DNA from: Lachnospiraceae bacterium
GTDB taxonomy: Bacteria > Bacillota > Clostridia > Lachnospirales > Lachnospiraceae
Assembly (NCBI GenBank): GCA_021772075.1
Contig: JAETNQ010000005.1
Coordinates: 37,249 to 101,248, forward strand
Direction: 5' to 3'
DNA length: 64,000 nucleotides
Made by a program: the position numbers and the translations under genes. The notes under the pieces are model-generated. The model ran no database searches, was not told the origin of the DNA, and saw only the letters and a list, made by a program, of their open reading frames with translations. Shown here piece by piece: positions 51,516-60,798 of the stretch. Numbering within the stretch: the stretch's first letter is position 1; each line of letters opens with the position of its first letter.

Positions 51516-53492
51516 CTATTTTTCACATACATACCAGCAGCAAGATAATCCGCTGGATGCATCATACTTTTCATAACATTGTACTTTGGCAAAATGATGC
51601 CGCAGCTGCAAAGAAAAATCTGCTTCGCCATAATAGCGGTAAGTTCCGACCTGGTAAGCGTCCATAGCCTCCTGCCCGTACCACTCCGTTGGGTCTGCAA
51701 CGGATACCGTATTCCGTTCTCCGCTTCCTGTCACCCATGTAATGAATAAGCCTTTATCCCGTAAAACGCGGTGGATTTCTTCCAATGCCGCTTCGTCATC
51801 ATATACATGATTGAGGACGCAATTGGCAAATACTATGTCGTAAGAATCGGATAGTACTTGCGGCATATGACAGATATCCGCGATAATATCCGTCTTTACC
51901 TGAGGTCGTATATCGATTGTCGTAATATTTTTTGCTCCTGCCTGCCGGAAGAACATTCTTTCGGAATTACTGGGCGATATATGAAGTATTTTCTTTGACA
52001 GCAGTTCATTACCCAGATTCTCAGAAAATAACTTTCCAATGGTCCGATTACGCTCTACCGATCCGCATTTTACGCATCGGCGCGGTCTGTCTGAATTATA
52101 AATTTCAAATTGATTGCCGCCGCAGATTGGGCATGGAACACTTTTTTTCTCCGATAAACAGCAAGTATCTTTATCCGGCAATGGCCCGGTAATATTCACA
52201 ATATCATAATAATCTTCGTATTCGGAGAAACCGGCTGTTTTTATTTGGTGCCGGATTTCCGGGTAGCATATATCCGCAAGAATAAATACATAATACTGAT
52301 CGGGCGAAAGAGCCGCTTCTTCATAAGTTTTTACCGGCCGCGTTCTCCAAGTCGGAGTATTGGCAGCGTCGCGGGAAATGTAAAATGCAATATCCTTCCA
52401 TTCATGAAAATTGATTATTGACATGACCTGGTTTTCATGCCAGCCTATTCCCCAGACTACCAGCTTTCGCCGTCCTGCTTTTTTGCGGATAAATTGTTCT
52501 GCTCTTAAAACCTGTTCTTTCCATTCTCCATATGCGGAAAATATAGTATCGAAATCAATCTGTTTCCTAAAATACCGTTCTTTTCCCTGTACGGCTTCCG
52601 AGGCAGAAATAAAGTCATACGAATGGCTGAAATGGCTAAGAAACAGGTCAAAGAAATCTGCCGCACAGGAATTGAAAAGTTTATGGCCAGCTTGAATATA
52701 TCCTGTTTGACGGACTTGTTCCACATCGTAAAAGAAAGACCAACTGTGCATAAGAAGAGTTGCTATCGCATCGCCGCCAAAATAGCTGTAAAAATCCTGG
52801 AGCAATTTTTCATATGCCTTTAAGCATCGTCCATAATCGCCTGAATGCTTGGGAAATAATTCCGGTCTGTTAAAATTCAGGAATCGCGCCGGCAGTTTCC
52901 CTCTGGCCGGTAATTTCCCGAGCGGCAGTTCCAGCAATCCGTTTTCATAAACGAACTGCTTATTGACAGGCAAAGGTCTTGGCCTGCAAAAATTATAACT
53001 GGCATCTGCCCAAAAACCTTTCTCCTTTAATTTTTTTATAAGAGCCTCCCCAAACCGGTAGGCTCCGCCCCGGAATACAAGCGGCGTATGGTCCGTGCAT
53101 TTATGGTATTGCTCTATACAATAATCCACAATGAAACCCGCAATTTCTTCATTATCGTACCATGTATGATAATGAAGCCCGATGCCAGGAAAGCGCTGAT
53201 GCACCTTATCGACAAGAAGATCATAATGGCAATGCACCTGCAGATCATGCCCTCGTGAAATAATATATTTTCCCGCTTCGATGATCTCATTTCCGTAGTT
53301 TTCCACCTCTGCAAAATCAAGAAAAAAGGTGATAGGAATGCCATGCCGGTCGGCAATATCCATCATACGGCCGATGCCCCATTCTCCGTCTTTGCTTCTT
53401 CCATAAATTAAAGTATCCACATGTTTTTCCGGTGCCCGGACCGGTAAAGCTTCCACATCTACCGTTAAGATACATTTTGATTTTTTAGTCAT
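51516..53492 (-). CDS. polysaccharide deacetylase / Rossmann / Zn-ribbon / methyltransferase fusion (copy 1)
   Basis: A 658-residue multidomain protein; ATG 53492 follows GAGGAAACGG and overlaps the upstream stop (ATGA). Residues 1-310 form a NodB-like deacetylase with Asp12/Glu14 (TVDVEAL), His82, His87 and His89 (GHDLQVHCH), Arg141 (FRGGAYRF) and His249 (MHSW). Residues 340-430 are a small Rossmann-like module (VVWGIGW). Cys454, 457, 473 and 476 make a zinc ribbon. Residues 500-658 are a class I SAM methyltransferase (TTIDIR, YDIVFANCVLNH). It likely de-N-acetylates or trims and then methylates a glycan. Substrate unknown. Confidence 0.8.
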   Translation of the reverse strand: MTKKSKCILTVDVEALPVRAPEKHVDTLIYGRSKDGEWGIGRMMDIADRHGIPITFFLDFAEVENYGNEIIEAGKYIISRGHDLQVHCHYDLLVDKVHQRFPGIGLHYHTWYDNEEIAGFIVDYCIEQYHKCTDHTPLVFRGGAYRFGEALIKKLKEKGFWADASYNFCRPRPLPVNKQFVYENGLLELPLGKLPARGKLPARFLNFNRPELFPKHSGDYGRCLKAYEKLLQDFYSYFGGDAIATLLMHSWSFFYDVEQVRQTGYIQAGHKLFNSCAADFFDLFLSHFSHSYDFISASEAVQGKERYFRKQIDFDTIFSAYGEWKEQVLRAEQFIRKKAGRRKLVVWGIGWHENQVMSIINFHEWKDIAFYISRDAANTPTWRTRPVKTYEEAALSPDQYYVFILADICYPEIRHQIKTAGFSEYEDYYDIVNITGPLPDKDTCCLSEKKSVPCPICGGNQFEIYNSDRPRRCVKCGSVERNRTIGKLFSENLGNELLSKKILHISPSNSERMFFRQAGAKNITTIDIRPQVKTDIIADICHMPQVLSDSYDIVFANCVLNHVYDDEAALEEIHRVLRDKGLFITWVTGSGERNTVSVADPTEWYGQEAMDAYQVGTYRYYGEADFSLQLRHHFAKVQCYEKYDASSGLSCCWYVCEK

Positions 53493-55492
53493 ACCGTTTC
53501 CTCGCCCGCCTGTTTTTCGCATACATACCAGCAGCAAGACAAACCGCTGGGCGCATCATATTTTTCATAACATATCACTTTTGAAAAATGATTTTGCAAC
53601 TGCACTGTAAAATCGGATTCGCCATAATAGCGGTATGTTCCCACTCTATAGGTATCCATCATTTCCTGCCCGTACCATCCGGTGGGGTTTTTACACGCAA
53701 CGGTATTCATTCCCCCGCTTCCCGTCACCCATGTAATAAACAGCCCATGGTTTTTTAAGACACGGTAAATTTCAGACAATGCGGCTTCGTCATCATACAC
53801 ATGGTTTAATACGCAGTTCGCAAATACGATGTCATAAGAATGAGATAGAATCTGCGGCATATGGCAGATATCTGCAACCACGTCCGGCTTGACCTGTGAC
53901 CGGATATCAAGCGTAGTAATATGATGGGCATTTGCTTTTTCAAAAAACATCCGTTCTGATTTACAGGCTGATACATGAAGAATCTTGCTGGAAGGCAGAT
54001 CCGCTTTCACATTTTCAGAAAATAATTTTGACATCGTACGGTTTCGCTCTACAGATCCGCATTTCACGCATCTTCTCGGTTTTTCCGAATTATAGGCTTC
54101 AAATTCGCTGCCGCCGCAGACCGGGCAGATTCCAGAATCATGGATTGGAAGAGCTGAATTGCTTTCTTCCGGCAATGGACTGCCAAAATCAGCAATATCA
54201 TAATAATCTTCATATTGGGAGAAGCCTGCAAGTTTTATGCTGTCCCTGATTTCCGTATGGCATGGATCTGCGGCAATAAAGACATAATATTCCTCTGGAG
54301 ACAGATGCGCCTCCTCAAAGGTTTTGACTTCTTTTTCCCTCCAGACAGGCATTTTCCCAGCATCCTTTGAAATATAAAACGCAACCGGAATCCGATGGTG
54401 AAAATTGACCATTCTTATGATGCGTCCTTCGATCCACCCTCTCCCCCAGATAACCACTTTGCGCTTTCCGGCTTTTTGCCGGACAAATGCTTCGATCCGG
54501 CTCAATTTTTCCATTGGCTGTCTGCAGAGGGCGAATATGGAATCAAAATCAATCTTTTTTATAAAACGGCTGCGGTACATACTAACGGCTTGCGATGCGG
54601 TAATAAAATCAATGCGCCCGCAAAATCTTTTCAGAAACTGCTCAAAAAAATCCGCCGCGCAGGAATCAAAGCCATCCTCCGGCGCATCATAGCAGCCCGT
54701 TTTTACAGCTCTTTCCTTGTGATAGCAAAAAGACCAGCTATGCATAATAAATGTGGCAAATGCATCGTCCCCATAATAATCATAATATTCCTGGAAGAAA
54801 GCTTCGTATTCTCCCAGGCATCTGTCCCAATCTGCCGGATTGGAAGGATACAGCCTGCTATCGTTAAAATTCAAAAATTTTTCGGGTTCTTCTTCCCGTT
54901 TCGGCAGTATTCCGGCTGGCAGTTCCAACAATCCGTTTTCAAAAAGAAACTGTTTATTGACCGGCAGCTTCCTGGGACGCATAAAGTGATAGCTTGCATC
55001 CGCCGCCAGCCCCTTTTCTTTTAATTTTTTGATCAATGCCGCTCCAAAACGATATTCTCCTCCACGGAATATAAGGGGCAGTCTGCCAGCACACTTTTTA
55101 TACTGCCCGATACAATAATCAATAATAAATTCTGAGATTTCTTCATTTTCATACCATACATAATAGCTGGGATCGGCATCGGGGAAGCGCTCCCGTACTT
55201 TTTGGGACAAAAGGTCGTAATGGCAATGCAGCTGTAAATCATGCCCCCGTTTCAGAATGCTTTTTCCTGCTTGTATGATCTCATCCCCATATAACTCCAC
55301 TTCGGCAAAATCGAGAAAAAATGTCATTTTGACGCCATACCGGTCCGCAATATCCATCATGCGGCCGATGCCCCATTCCTGCCCGCCCGAACGCCCGTAA
55401 ATCAGCGCATCCACGTGATGATTCGGAGCCCGCATCGCCAGAGCCTCTACATCCACCGTTAAAATACATTTTGGTTTGTCCGCCATATTCAC
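53489..55492 (-). CDS. polysaccharide deacetylase / Rossmann / Zn-ribbon / methyltransferase fusion (copy 2)
   Basis: A 667-residue tandem paralogue of the previous gene with the same four modules in the same order. The metal-site residues (TVDVEAL, GHDLQLHCHYD, FRGGEYRF, MHSWSF), zinc ribbon (CPVCGG and CVKCGSVE) and methyltransferase motifs (TTLDIR, YDIVFANCVLNH) are all kept. Similarity is highest in the last 200 residues, and the copies differ most in the middle of the deacetylase. It overlaps both neighbours by 4 bp. Retention of both copies suggests two related sugars as substrates. Confidence 0.8.
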   Translation of the reverse strand: MNMADKPKCILTVDVEALAMRAPNHHVDALIYGRSGGQEWGIGRMMDIADRYGVKMTFFLDFAEVELYGDEIIQAGKSILKRGHDLQLHCHYDLLSQKVRERFPDADPSYYVWYENEEISEFIIDYCIGQYKKCAGRLPLIFRGGEYRFGAALIKKLKEKGLAADASYHFMRPRKLPVNKQFLFENGLLELPAGILPKREEEPEKFLNFNDSRLYPSNPADWDRCLGEYEAFFQEYYDYYGDDAFATFIMHSWSFCYHKERAVKTGCYDAPEDGFDSCAADFFEQFLKRFCGRIDFITASQAVSMYRSRFIKKIDFDSIFALCRQPMEKLSRIEAFVRQKAGKRKVVIWGRGWIEGRIIRMVNFHHRIPVAFYISKDAGKMPVWREKEVKTFEEAHLSPEEYYVFIAADPCHTEIRDSIKLAGFSQYEDYYDIADFGSPLPEESNSALPIHDSGICPVCGGSEFEAYNSEKPRRCVKCGSVERNRTMSKLFSENVKADLPSSKILHVSACKSERMFFEKANAHHITTLDIRSQVKPDVVADICHMPQILSHSYDIVFANCVLNHVYDDEAALSEIYRVLKNHGLFITWVTGSGGMNTVACKNPTGWYGQEMMDTYRVGTYRYYGESDFTVQLQNHFSKVICYEKYDAPSGLSCCWYVCEKQAGEETV

Positions 55493-57030
55493 TCTCCTTT
55501 GTCACTGACAGTAATCGTTGTAGTAATTTCTCCGCATAAAGAATTCTCCGCAATCGTATCCAATAAAATGGTAGATTCAAAATTCAGATATTCTTTGGAA
55601 TACACGCCAAAATTCATAGTTGTTGTAATTGGTACCCGGGACGTGACTTCATATTTAATGTCAAGGGTTTCCATACTTGTCTCAAAGAGCCGTTTGGATG
55701 CCGTAAATCTTGATTTTTTCAGAAATTCTTGGGGCAGTATAAATCTTTGCCGCATATTTTGCGGCGAGGCGCATTCCCAACTGTCGCATACTTCGATACG
55801 GTTGGCCGTCATAGTAATCTTGCGCCATACCTTGATTTCCCCGTCATCCAATTCATACCGTCCTAATATCCGGCAGATATTCCCGTCGCAGCAGAACTGC
55901 TCGACAGCCGCATCGTTCCTTCTGTCCAGATATTCTTTTAATGACAATCCATCCACAAATAGAGGAAAAATACCGCTGTGGCCTCCGCTCGTACGCAGGT
56001 ATCTGTTGACTGGGTGGTATCTGTCATAGTTATACTGTCCGGAATCGAGCACGAGGTCAAATGTCCGAAATCTGGCGGTAATCGATGTATCATCGATATG
56101 AGTATGGCTCTGCATGACGGCTTTGCATTTCAGCGTCAAATACATATCTTTTATTTTGGCAACACAAATCCCGGCATGGGGATATATTTCCGCAGCATGA
56201 TTGCCTGCCTTAAAAAAAAACTCCTCTCCGTCTCCTATGATCGGATAACTGCCATCACGGTGTGCAAAAGACAGAAGCACTTCTTCTGACATGCCTATTT
56301 TCTGGCAGATATCTTCCAATCCTTTTATATGGTATGCCTTGCAAAATTTTAAGATCTTTTGGTATTGGTTCAAATTATATAAAAAATACTTTAAGCTTCC
56401 TTCATTGTTAAAACCATCCTGATAAAAAGTTGTTTCAAATAATTTTTCCACACGTTTTATGGCACGGCTTTGCCAGTTTTTTGCATCCGGCAAATTGCTG
56501 AAGCATATCGAAAGATGAAGAAGTCCCATGTCCGTAAACAATCCATGATTATTGTCATCATGATGGTTTTTGTCATCATAACAATACATTGCATAATCAT
56601 ACATGAGTTCTTGAACCTTGTTCTTAAGAGGATATTCATAGGAAACCAAAGAAAAAGATTTTATAAACATAAGTATTTGGGCGCACACAATTAAATCATC
56701 TTCTAATGAAGGAATAAATTCGCCCCTTTCATAATAGTCGAAAAACTGCAGGATAATTTCCAAAAATTTTTGTTTATATAAATCATCGCCCGTCTTTTTA
56801 TATGCTGACAAAAGCGCGGACAAATAATCCATGGCCAGTAAATATTCCCGGTTGACAATGGCATCCGCCTCAAAGGAAGTATCGAATATATTACCATCTG
56901 AAGGTTCGAGCCAGACATCTCCCCATAAATATATCCTGCCCCGAACCATATTCTCGGCGATTTCCATACAAGTGCTTTCGCTTGCCCGGTCGCAAAAATA
57001 TGGCATAGGATATAGCGGCAAATTTTTCAT
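55489..57030 (-). CDS. heparinase II/III-fold protein
   Basis: A 513-residue protein started at ATG 57030 with AGGAGG 10 bp upstream. Residues 1-300 look like an (alpha/alpha) toroid with DKNHHDDNNHGLFTDMGLLHL (Asn/His block typical of the catalytic region). The second half is a beta-sandwich with SHTHIDD (metal/His motif) and LDSGQYNYD. Heparinase II/III enzymes cleave uronic-acid polysaccharides by beta-elimination. A uronic acid, ManNAcA, is predicted from this same operon, so it may trim or turn over the polymer. There is no signal peptide, so a cytoplasmic role is also possible. Confidence 0.82.
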   Translation of the reverse strand: MKNLPLYPMPYFCDRASESTCMEIAENMVRGRIYLWGDVWLEPSDGNIFDTSFEADAIVNREYLLAMDYLSALLSAYKKTGDDLYKQKFLEIILQFFDYYERGEFIPSLEDDLIVCAQILMFIKSFSLVSYEYPLKNKVQELMYDYAMYCYDDKNHHDDNNHGLFTDMGLLHLSICFSNLPDAKNWQSRAIKRVEKLFETTFYQDGFNNEGSLKYFLYNLNQYQKILKFCKAYHIKGLEDICQKIGMSEEVLLSFAHRDGSYPIIGDGEEFFFKAGNHAAEIYPHAGICVAKIKDMYLTLKCKAVMQSHTHIDDTSITARFRTFDLVLDSGQYNYDRYHPVNRYLRTSGGHSGIFPLFVDGLSLKEYLDRRNDAAVEQFCCDGNICRILGRYELDDGEIKVWRKITMTANRIEVCDSWECASPQNMRQRFILPQEFLKKSRFTASKRLFETSMETLDIKYEVTSRVPITTTMNFGVYSKEYLNFESTILLDTIAENSLCGEITTTITVSDKGE

Positions 57031-57050
57031 TGGAATAAAAACCTCCTCTT

Positions 57051-58256
57051 TTACAAGCGGTATACTTCCCCGCAAACGCATTTGCGCGTGTCCAGCACGA
57101 TCTTGTCCCTGATATGGCTAAAATAATCAACAATTTCTTTATGCCCAACCATAATGACGATAAAGTCAGTCTGCCTTAAAAATTCATCCAGGCAAAATAC
57201 CTGGCGTTCCACAATTTTTTCTTTCACCATGGGGTCATAACAGAGTAAAGGAGGCGCAAGATGCTTCCTCATGCATTCCAGAAGCTGCAAAGTCGGGCTT
57301 TCCCTCACATCATCCACGTTTTCCTTATAGGTAAGGCCATAAAGCCCGACACGGGAAGTATCCTGTATATTATTTTCCTGCATAATTTCCCGGATCCGCT
57401 GAAGAACAAATTCCGGCATGGAATCATTGATCTTGCGCGCTGCAAGAATAATATTGGCAAGTCCAGGATAATCTCCGACCAGAAACCACGGATCCACAGA
57501 AATACAGTGTCCGCCTACCCCCGGGCCAGGGGAAAGAATATTGACACGCGGATGTTTGTTGGCAATACGTATAATTTCATACACATCCATATGGTCAAAA
57601 CGGCATATCTTGGCAAGTTCATTGGCAAATGCAATGTTGATATCACGGAACGTATTTTCTACCACTTTGGACATTTCTGCGGAACGGATATCCGTAAGGA
57701 CGATCTCTCCTTTGCAAAAAGAACTATATATTTCTTTTAGCTTTTTTCCCGTTTCAGCGTCATCTGTACCAACCGTCCGGGAATTATGTTCCAACTCGTA
57801 AATCATTGCTCCGGGAATAATCCGTTCCGGTGCATGTGCGAGATGTATTTTTTTTGCCGCATGATCGACCAACGGACGGATATATTTATCGATAGCCCCC
57901 GGAGAAATTGTGCTTTCGATGACAATAATGCTGTCTGCCGGGCAGACTTCCAATACGCTTCCCACTGCAGATTCAATATATTCGGTATTTACTTTTTTGC
58001 TGATTTTATCATAGGGGGTAGGTACTGAAATAATATATATATCCGCTTTCTGATATTCTAAAGTAAATTTGATCCCGTGATCCAAAGCACAGAAAAATAA
58101 CTCATCCAGCCCTTTTTCCTGGAATGTAAGTTCTCTATGGTTCAAAGAATCTACCACGTTTTTATTATTGTCTGTTCCAACCACCTGGTTCCCGTTCGCC
58201 GCAAGGATAAGCGCGGTCGGCAGACCGATATAGCCAAGTCCTATTATATTAATCAT
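57051..58256 (-). CDS. wecC: UDP-N-acetyl-D-mannosamine dehydrogenase (WecC-like)
   Basis: A 401-residue nucleotide-sugar dehydrogenase. The Rossmann motif GLGYIGLPTA is at the N-terminus. The catalytic cysteine is in GGHCISVDPWF, and the C-terminal block has TYKENVDDVRESP. The sequence fits the WecC/UDP-ManNAc dehydrogenase branch more than UDP-glucose dehydrogenase, and WecB in the same operon supports it. It oxidises UDP-ManNAc to the uronic acid with NAD. It lies 10 bp after the sulfotransferase-like gene. Confidence 0.9.
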   Translation of the reverse strand: MINIIGLGYIGLPTALILAANGNQVVGTDNNKNVVDSLNHRELTFQEKGLDELFFCALDHGIKFTLEYQKADIYIISVPTPYDKISKKVNTEYIESAVGSVLEVCPADSIIVIESTISPGAIDKYIRPLVDHAAKKIHLAHAPERIIPGAMIYELEHNSRTVGTDDAETGKKLKEIYSSFCKGEIVLTDIRSAEMSKVVENTFRDINIAFANELAKICRFDHMDVYEIIRIANKHPRVNILSPGPGVGGHCISVDPWFLVGDYPGLANIILAARKINDSMPEFVLQRIREIMQENNIQDTSRVGLYGLTYKENVDDVRESPTLQLLECMRKHLAPPLLCYDPMVKEKIVERQVFCLDEFLRQTDFIVIMVGHKEIVDYFSHIRDKIVLDTRKCVCGEVYRL

Positions 58257-58266
58257 TTGATGCTCC

Positions 58267-60774
58267 TCACAAAAATAACTGGTTGCTGCAAATATCTATA
58301 TTCTCAACTTCTGCGAACCGCGCCTTCCAGAGCTGCTGCCTCACCCGTTTCTGTGATTCCCATATAGCCGCTCCATCCTTTTGGTTTTTAAATTCCTTCA
58401 GATCTTCCCACCGCCATTTTTTTAAAAACATCTCCTGCAGTTCCCTTCTGTTAAAATCAAGGCAGCTCACATGGGGATATCCATATTTCTTTTGGAAAGG
58501 AGCAGTTATCAAAGTAATGCGCATTAAATCAAAAGCAGAAAAATATTTTTCGTATAAATTATAAACCGGCTTCAAATCAAATCCAGTGATTCCATTCATT
58601 TCCGCCCGCTCTTCATGATAAGTAGTTTCCATTAACGATTCATGAAATTTTATGCCGATCTTCCTGCAAATCCGTTTCCATTCTTCCCGCGGATTCATTT
58701 TTAAGTCCTCGAATTTTATGGTGAACTCATCCCAATCATCATATTCTTTTCTGTTTCTTTGCTCATAACTGATGATTGGCATAAAAAACTTGAACCATGG
58801 CCATTGATATTTGGCCGACATATCGTTTGAAAATGATCCGTTCTTTATGTATCCATTTCTTACGGCAGCGAACGTATGCCCTTGTATGTCTTTGCTTTCC
58901 AGCCAATAGGCCAAATCCCTGAGCAAATTGCGGTTCCATGAATGCGGTTCCCAATAAATAACCATTTTTGCCGGATCCGGTATTTCTCTTCCGAACATTG
59001 CTTCGTATGCAATATGGAACATAACAAACAATTCCTGTGATGTGAAGCTTCTATCAAGTTTTAGCAATTCCGCCATTTTCCGGTTAAATAATTCTTTTCT
59101 GTGATTATCCGAAAATAAGTCATCATTTGCGCTCTCGTTTTGGTACAATTCCCAAAAGGCGGACAAAATATTTTCTGGTCTTTGTTCCGCCAAACGTATG
59201 CATACGGAATATAGCTCATCACTCAAAAATCCGTATTCCTGGATTACCATGATCTGCGGATGTCCTGCCAGGCACTGTTTCACCAGCACATTGCCGGAAT
59301 GTGCCGGTATCGCTCCCAGTACAATACCGGCTGGGCGCAATTTACCATTTGCATATTTCTTTTGGCTGATATCGATACATATACTTTGGTATATATTTGT
59401 AAAATAATCGGTATAATTATGAATTCCAAATCTTTCTATCTTTTCTATATAATGCTCAATTCTTCTTGCCTTTTCCGATACATATTTTTCATCGTCACTG
59501 TACCGGGGTACTGCTAAAAGACAGATATCCCTGTCCCCGGCCTCTGTTTGCAGGATCGGCATGGCAGCCTGTTTTCCCTCCGCTGCTGCTGCATTTTCTT
59601 CCAAAACGTCCCAATAAAAAACCTCGCTGATCCCACTCTTTTTACACCATTTATATACCCGCTGGCATAAATATGGGTTCCCCGCCAAAATCAATCTTTT
59701 GTCCGCCAAAATATGGATAAGGTTATTCTCCGGTATTTCGGTATAATCCCTTAATAAAAAATATTTTTTGTTTCTCTTGTATCCGATATAATCATAAAAA
59801 TCCACATCTCCGAATCCCCACGCACTGTATTTTGCCGCAACATTAATAAATATCGGATCTCTATAACGTTCCCGTATTTGATTGAGCGGCAAAACCGGTT
59901 TCCCCAAAAGCATTCTTCCCGTATGCCCTTCATCCCATGCACAAAATGCACATATATCAATTCCGTTTGCTGATAACAAATCATAGGCATCCATTGATCT
60001 TGTATGTTTTCCCAAAATAATAATTTCTTTTTCTTTTTGCAGCTTTTTTACCAAAAAATTAAAATCGCCTGCAGCATCCGAAATCCTGCCAGCCTTCCTG
60101 TTGGCTTCATAAATTTCATTTATACACTCGAATTCTACAGAGGCGCTTCTTAACTTTTCTTCTTCTATGTTTTTGCTTTTCTGGTGCGCGCCTTCTGCCC
60201 ATATATCATAATTCCTATAATCCAGCACATTGCATTTTTCTATTTCACACAGTTCCTGCCACAATTCTCCTTCTGTATGAACTGGTATTCCATTTTTTAT
60301 AAGGTATTTCCGCATTTCCCATGCCAGCTCATTGCATCCATGAATTGTCACCGCCGCATACTCCGGTTTCAGATCCTTAAAGTTCAAAAAACTGTTGTCT
60401 TCTGCTAATTCATGCAGCATCCTGATTTCACGGTCAGCCTCTTCATCCTGCCAGGCAAAACAAACTAATTGCCTCTTTTTATTTAAAATTGGAAGCAGCA
60501 TAGTTTCTCCCAGCAGACTTTGGTGCTGTAAAAAAAATCTGCGGCAGACATTCCAAACGGTTTCATTTAAAACAGCATGTTCTTTCTGCATACATTCCTG
60601 TATATCTGCATTCCGCAAGCACGATGCATAAGAAACAGTTCCCAGATATTTTTCCCCGTCAAAAACACAAATCAATTCCTCCCGGTTTCCTTTCAGGAAA
60701 TAATGAAGCATTTCATCCCTTGTGGCCTCTCCGTATTGTATGCTGATGACTTCTTTATCAGAAAAACGTATCAT
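58267..60774 (-). CDS. multidomain protein with sulfotransferase-like C-terminus
   Basis: An 835-residue protein. Residues 1-110 look like a CBS-pair-like module. Residues 249-335 (IIILGKHTRS start) and 358-450 form two Rossmann-like modules like those elsewhere in this operon. Residues 480-790 resemble P-loop sulfotransferases: LGAIPAHSGNVLV corresponds to the PAPS 5'-phosphate loop but lacks RSGTT; AAVRNGYIKNGSF corresponds to the 3'-phosphate RDP segment; IKFEDLKMNP is the usual following block. It may sulfate the glycan, use another donor, or be inactive. No signal peptide is present. Confidence 0.65.
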   Translation of the reverse strand: MIRFSDKEVISIQYGEATRDEMLHYFLKGNREELICVFDGEKYLGTVSYASCLRNADIQECMQKEHAVLNETVWNVCRRFFLQHQSLLGETMLLPILNKKRQLVCFAWQDEEADREIRMLHELAEDNSFLNFKDLKPEYAAVTIHGCNELAWEMRKYLIKNGIPVHTEGELWQELCEIEKCNVLDYRNYDIWAEGAHQKSKNIEEEKLRSASVEFECINEIYEANRKAGRISDAAGDFNFLVKKLQKEKEIIILGKHTRSMDAYDLLSANGIDICAFCAWDEGHTGRMLLGKPVLPLNQIRERYRDPIFINVAAKYSAWGFGDVDFYDYIGYKRNKKYFLLRDYTEIPENNLIHILADKRLILAGNPYLCQRVYKWCKKSGISEVFYWDVLEENAAAAEGKQAAMPILQTEAGDRDICLLAVPRYSDDEKYVSEKARRIEHYIEKIERFGIHNYTDYFTNIYQSICIDISQKKYANGKLRPAGIVLGAIPAHSGNVLVKQCLAGHPQIMVIQEYGFLSDELYSVCIRLAEQRPENILSAFWELYQNESANDDLFSDNHRKELFNRKMAELLKLDRSFTSQELFVMFHIAYEAMFGREIPDPAKMVIYWEPHSWNRNLLRDLAYWLESKDIQGHTFAAVRNGYIKNGSFSNDMSAKYQWPWFKFFMPIISYEQRNRKEYDDWDEFTIKFEDLKMNPREEWKRICRKIGIKFHESLMETTYHEERAEMNGITGFDLKPVYNLYEKYFSAFDLMRITLITAPFQKKYGYPHVSCLDFNRRELQEMFLKKWRWEDLKEFKNQKDGAAIWESQKRVRQQLWKARFAEVENIDICSNQLFL

Positions 60775-60798
60775 ATTTTCTCCTCCCCACGGTATTTA

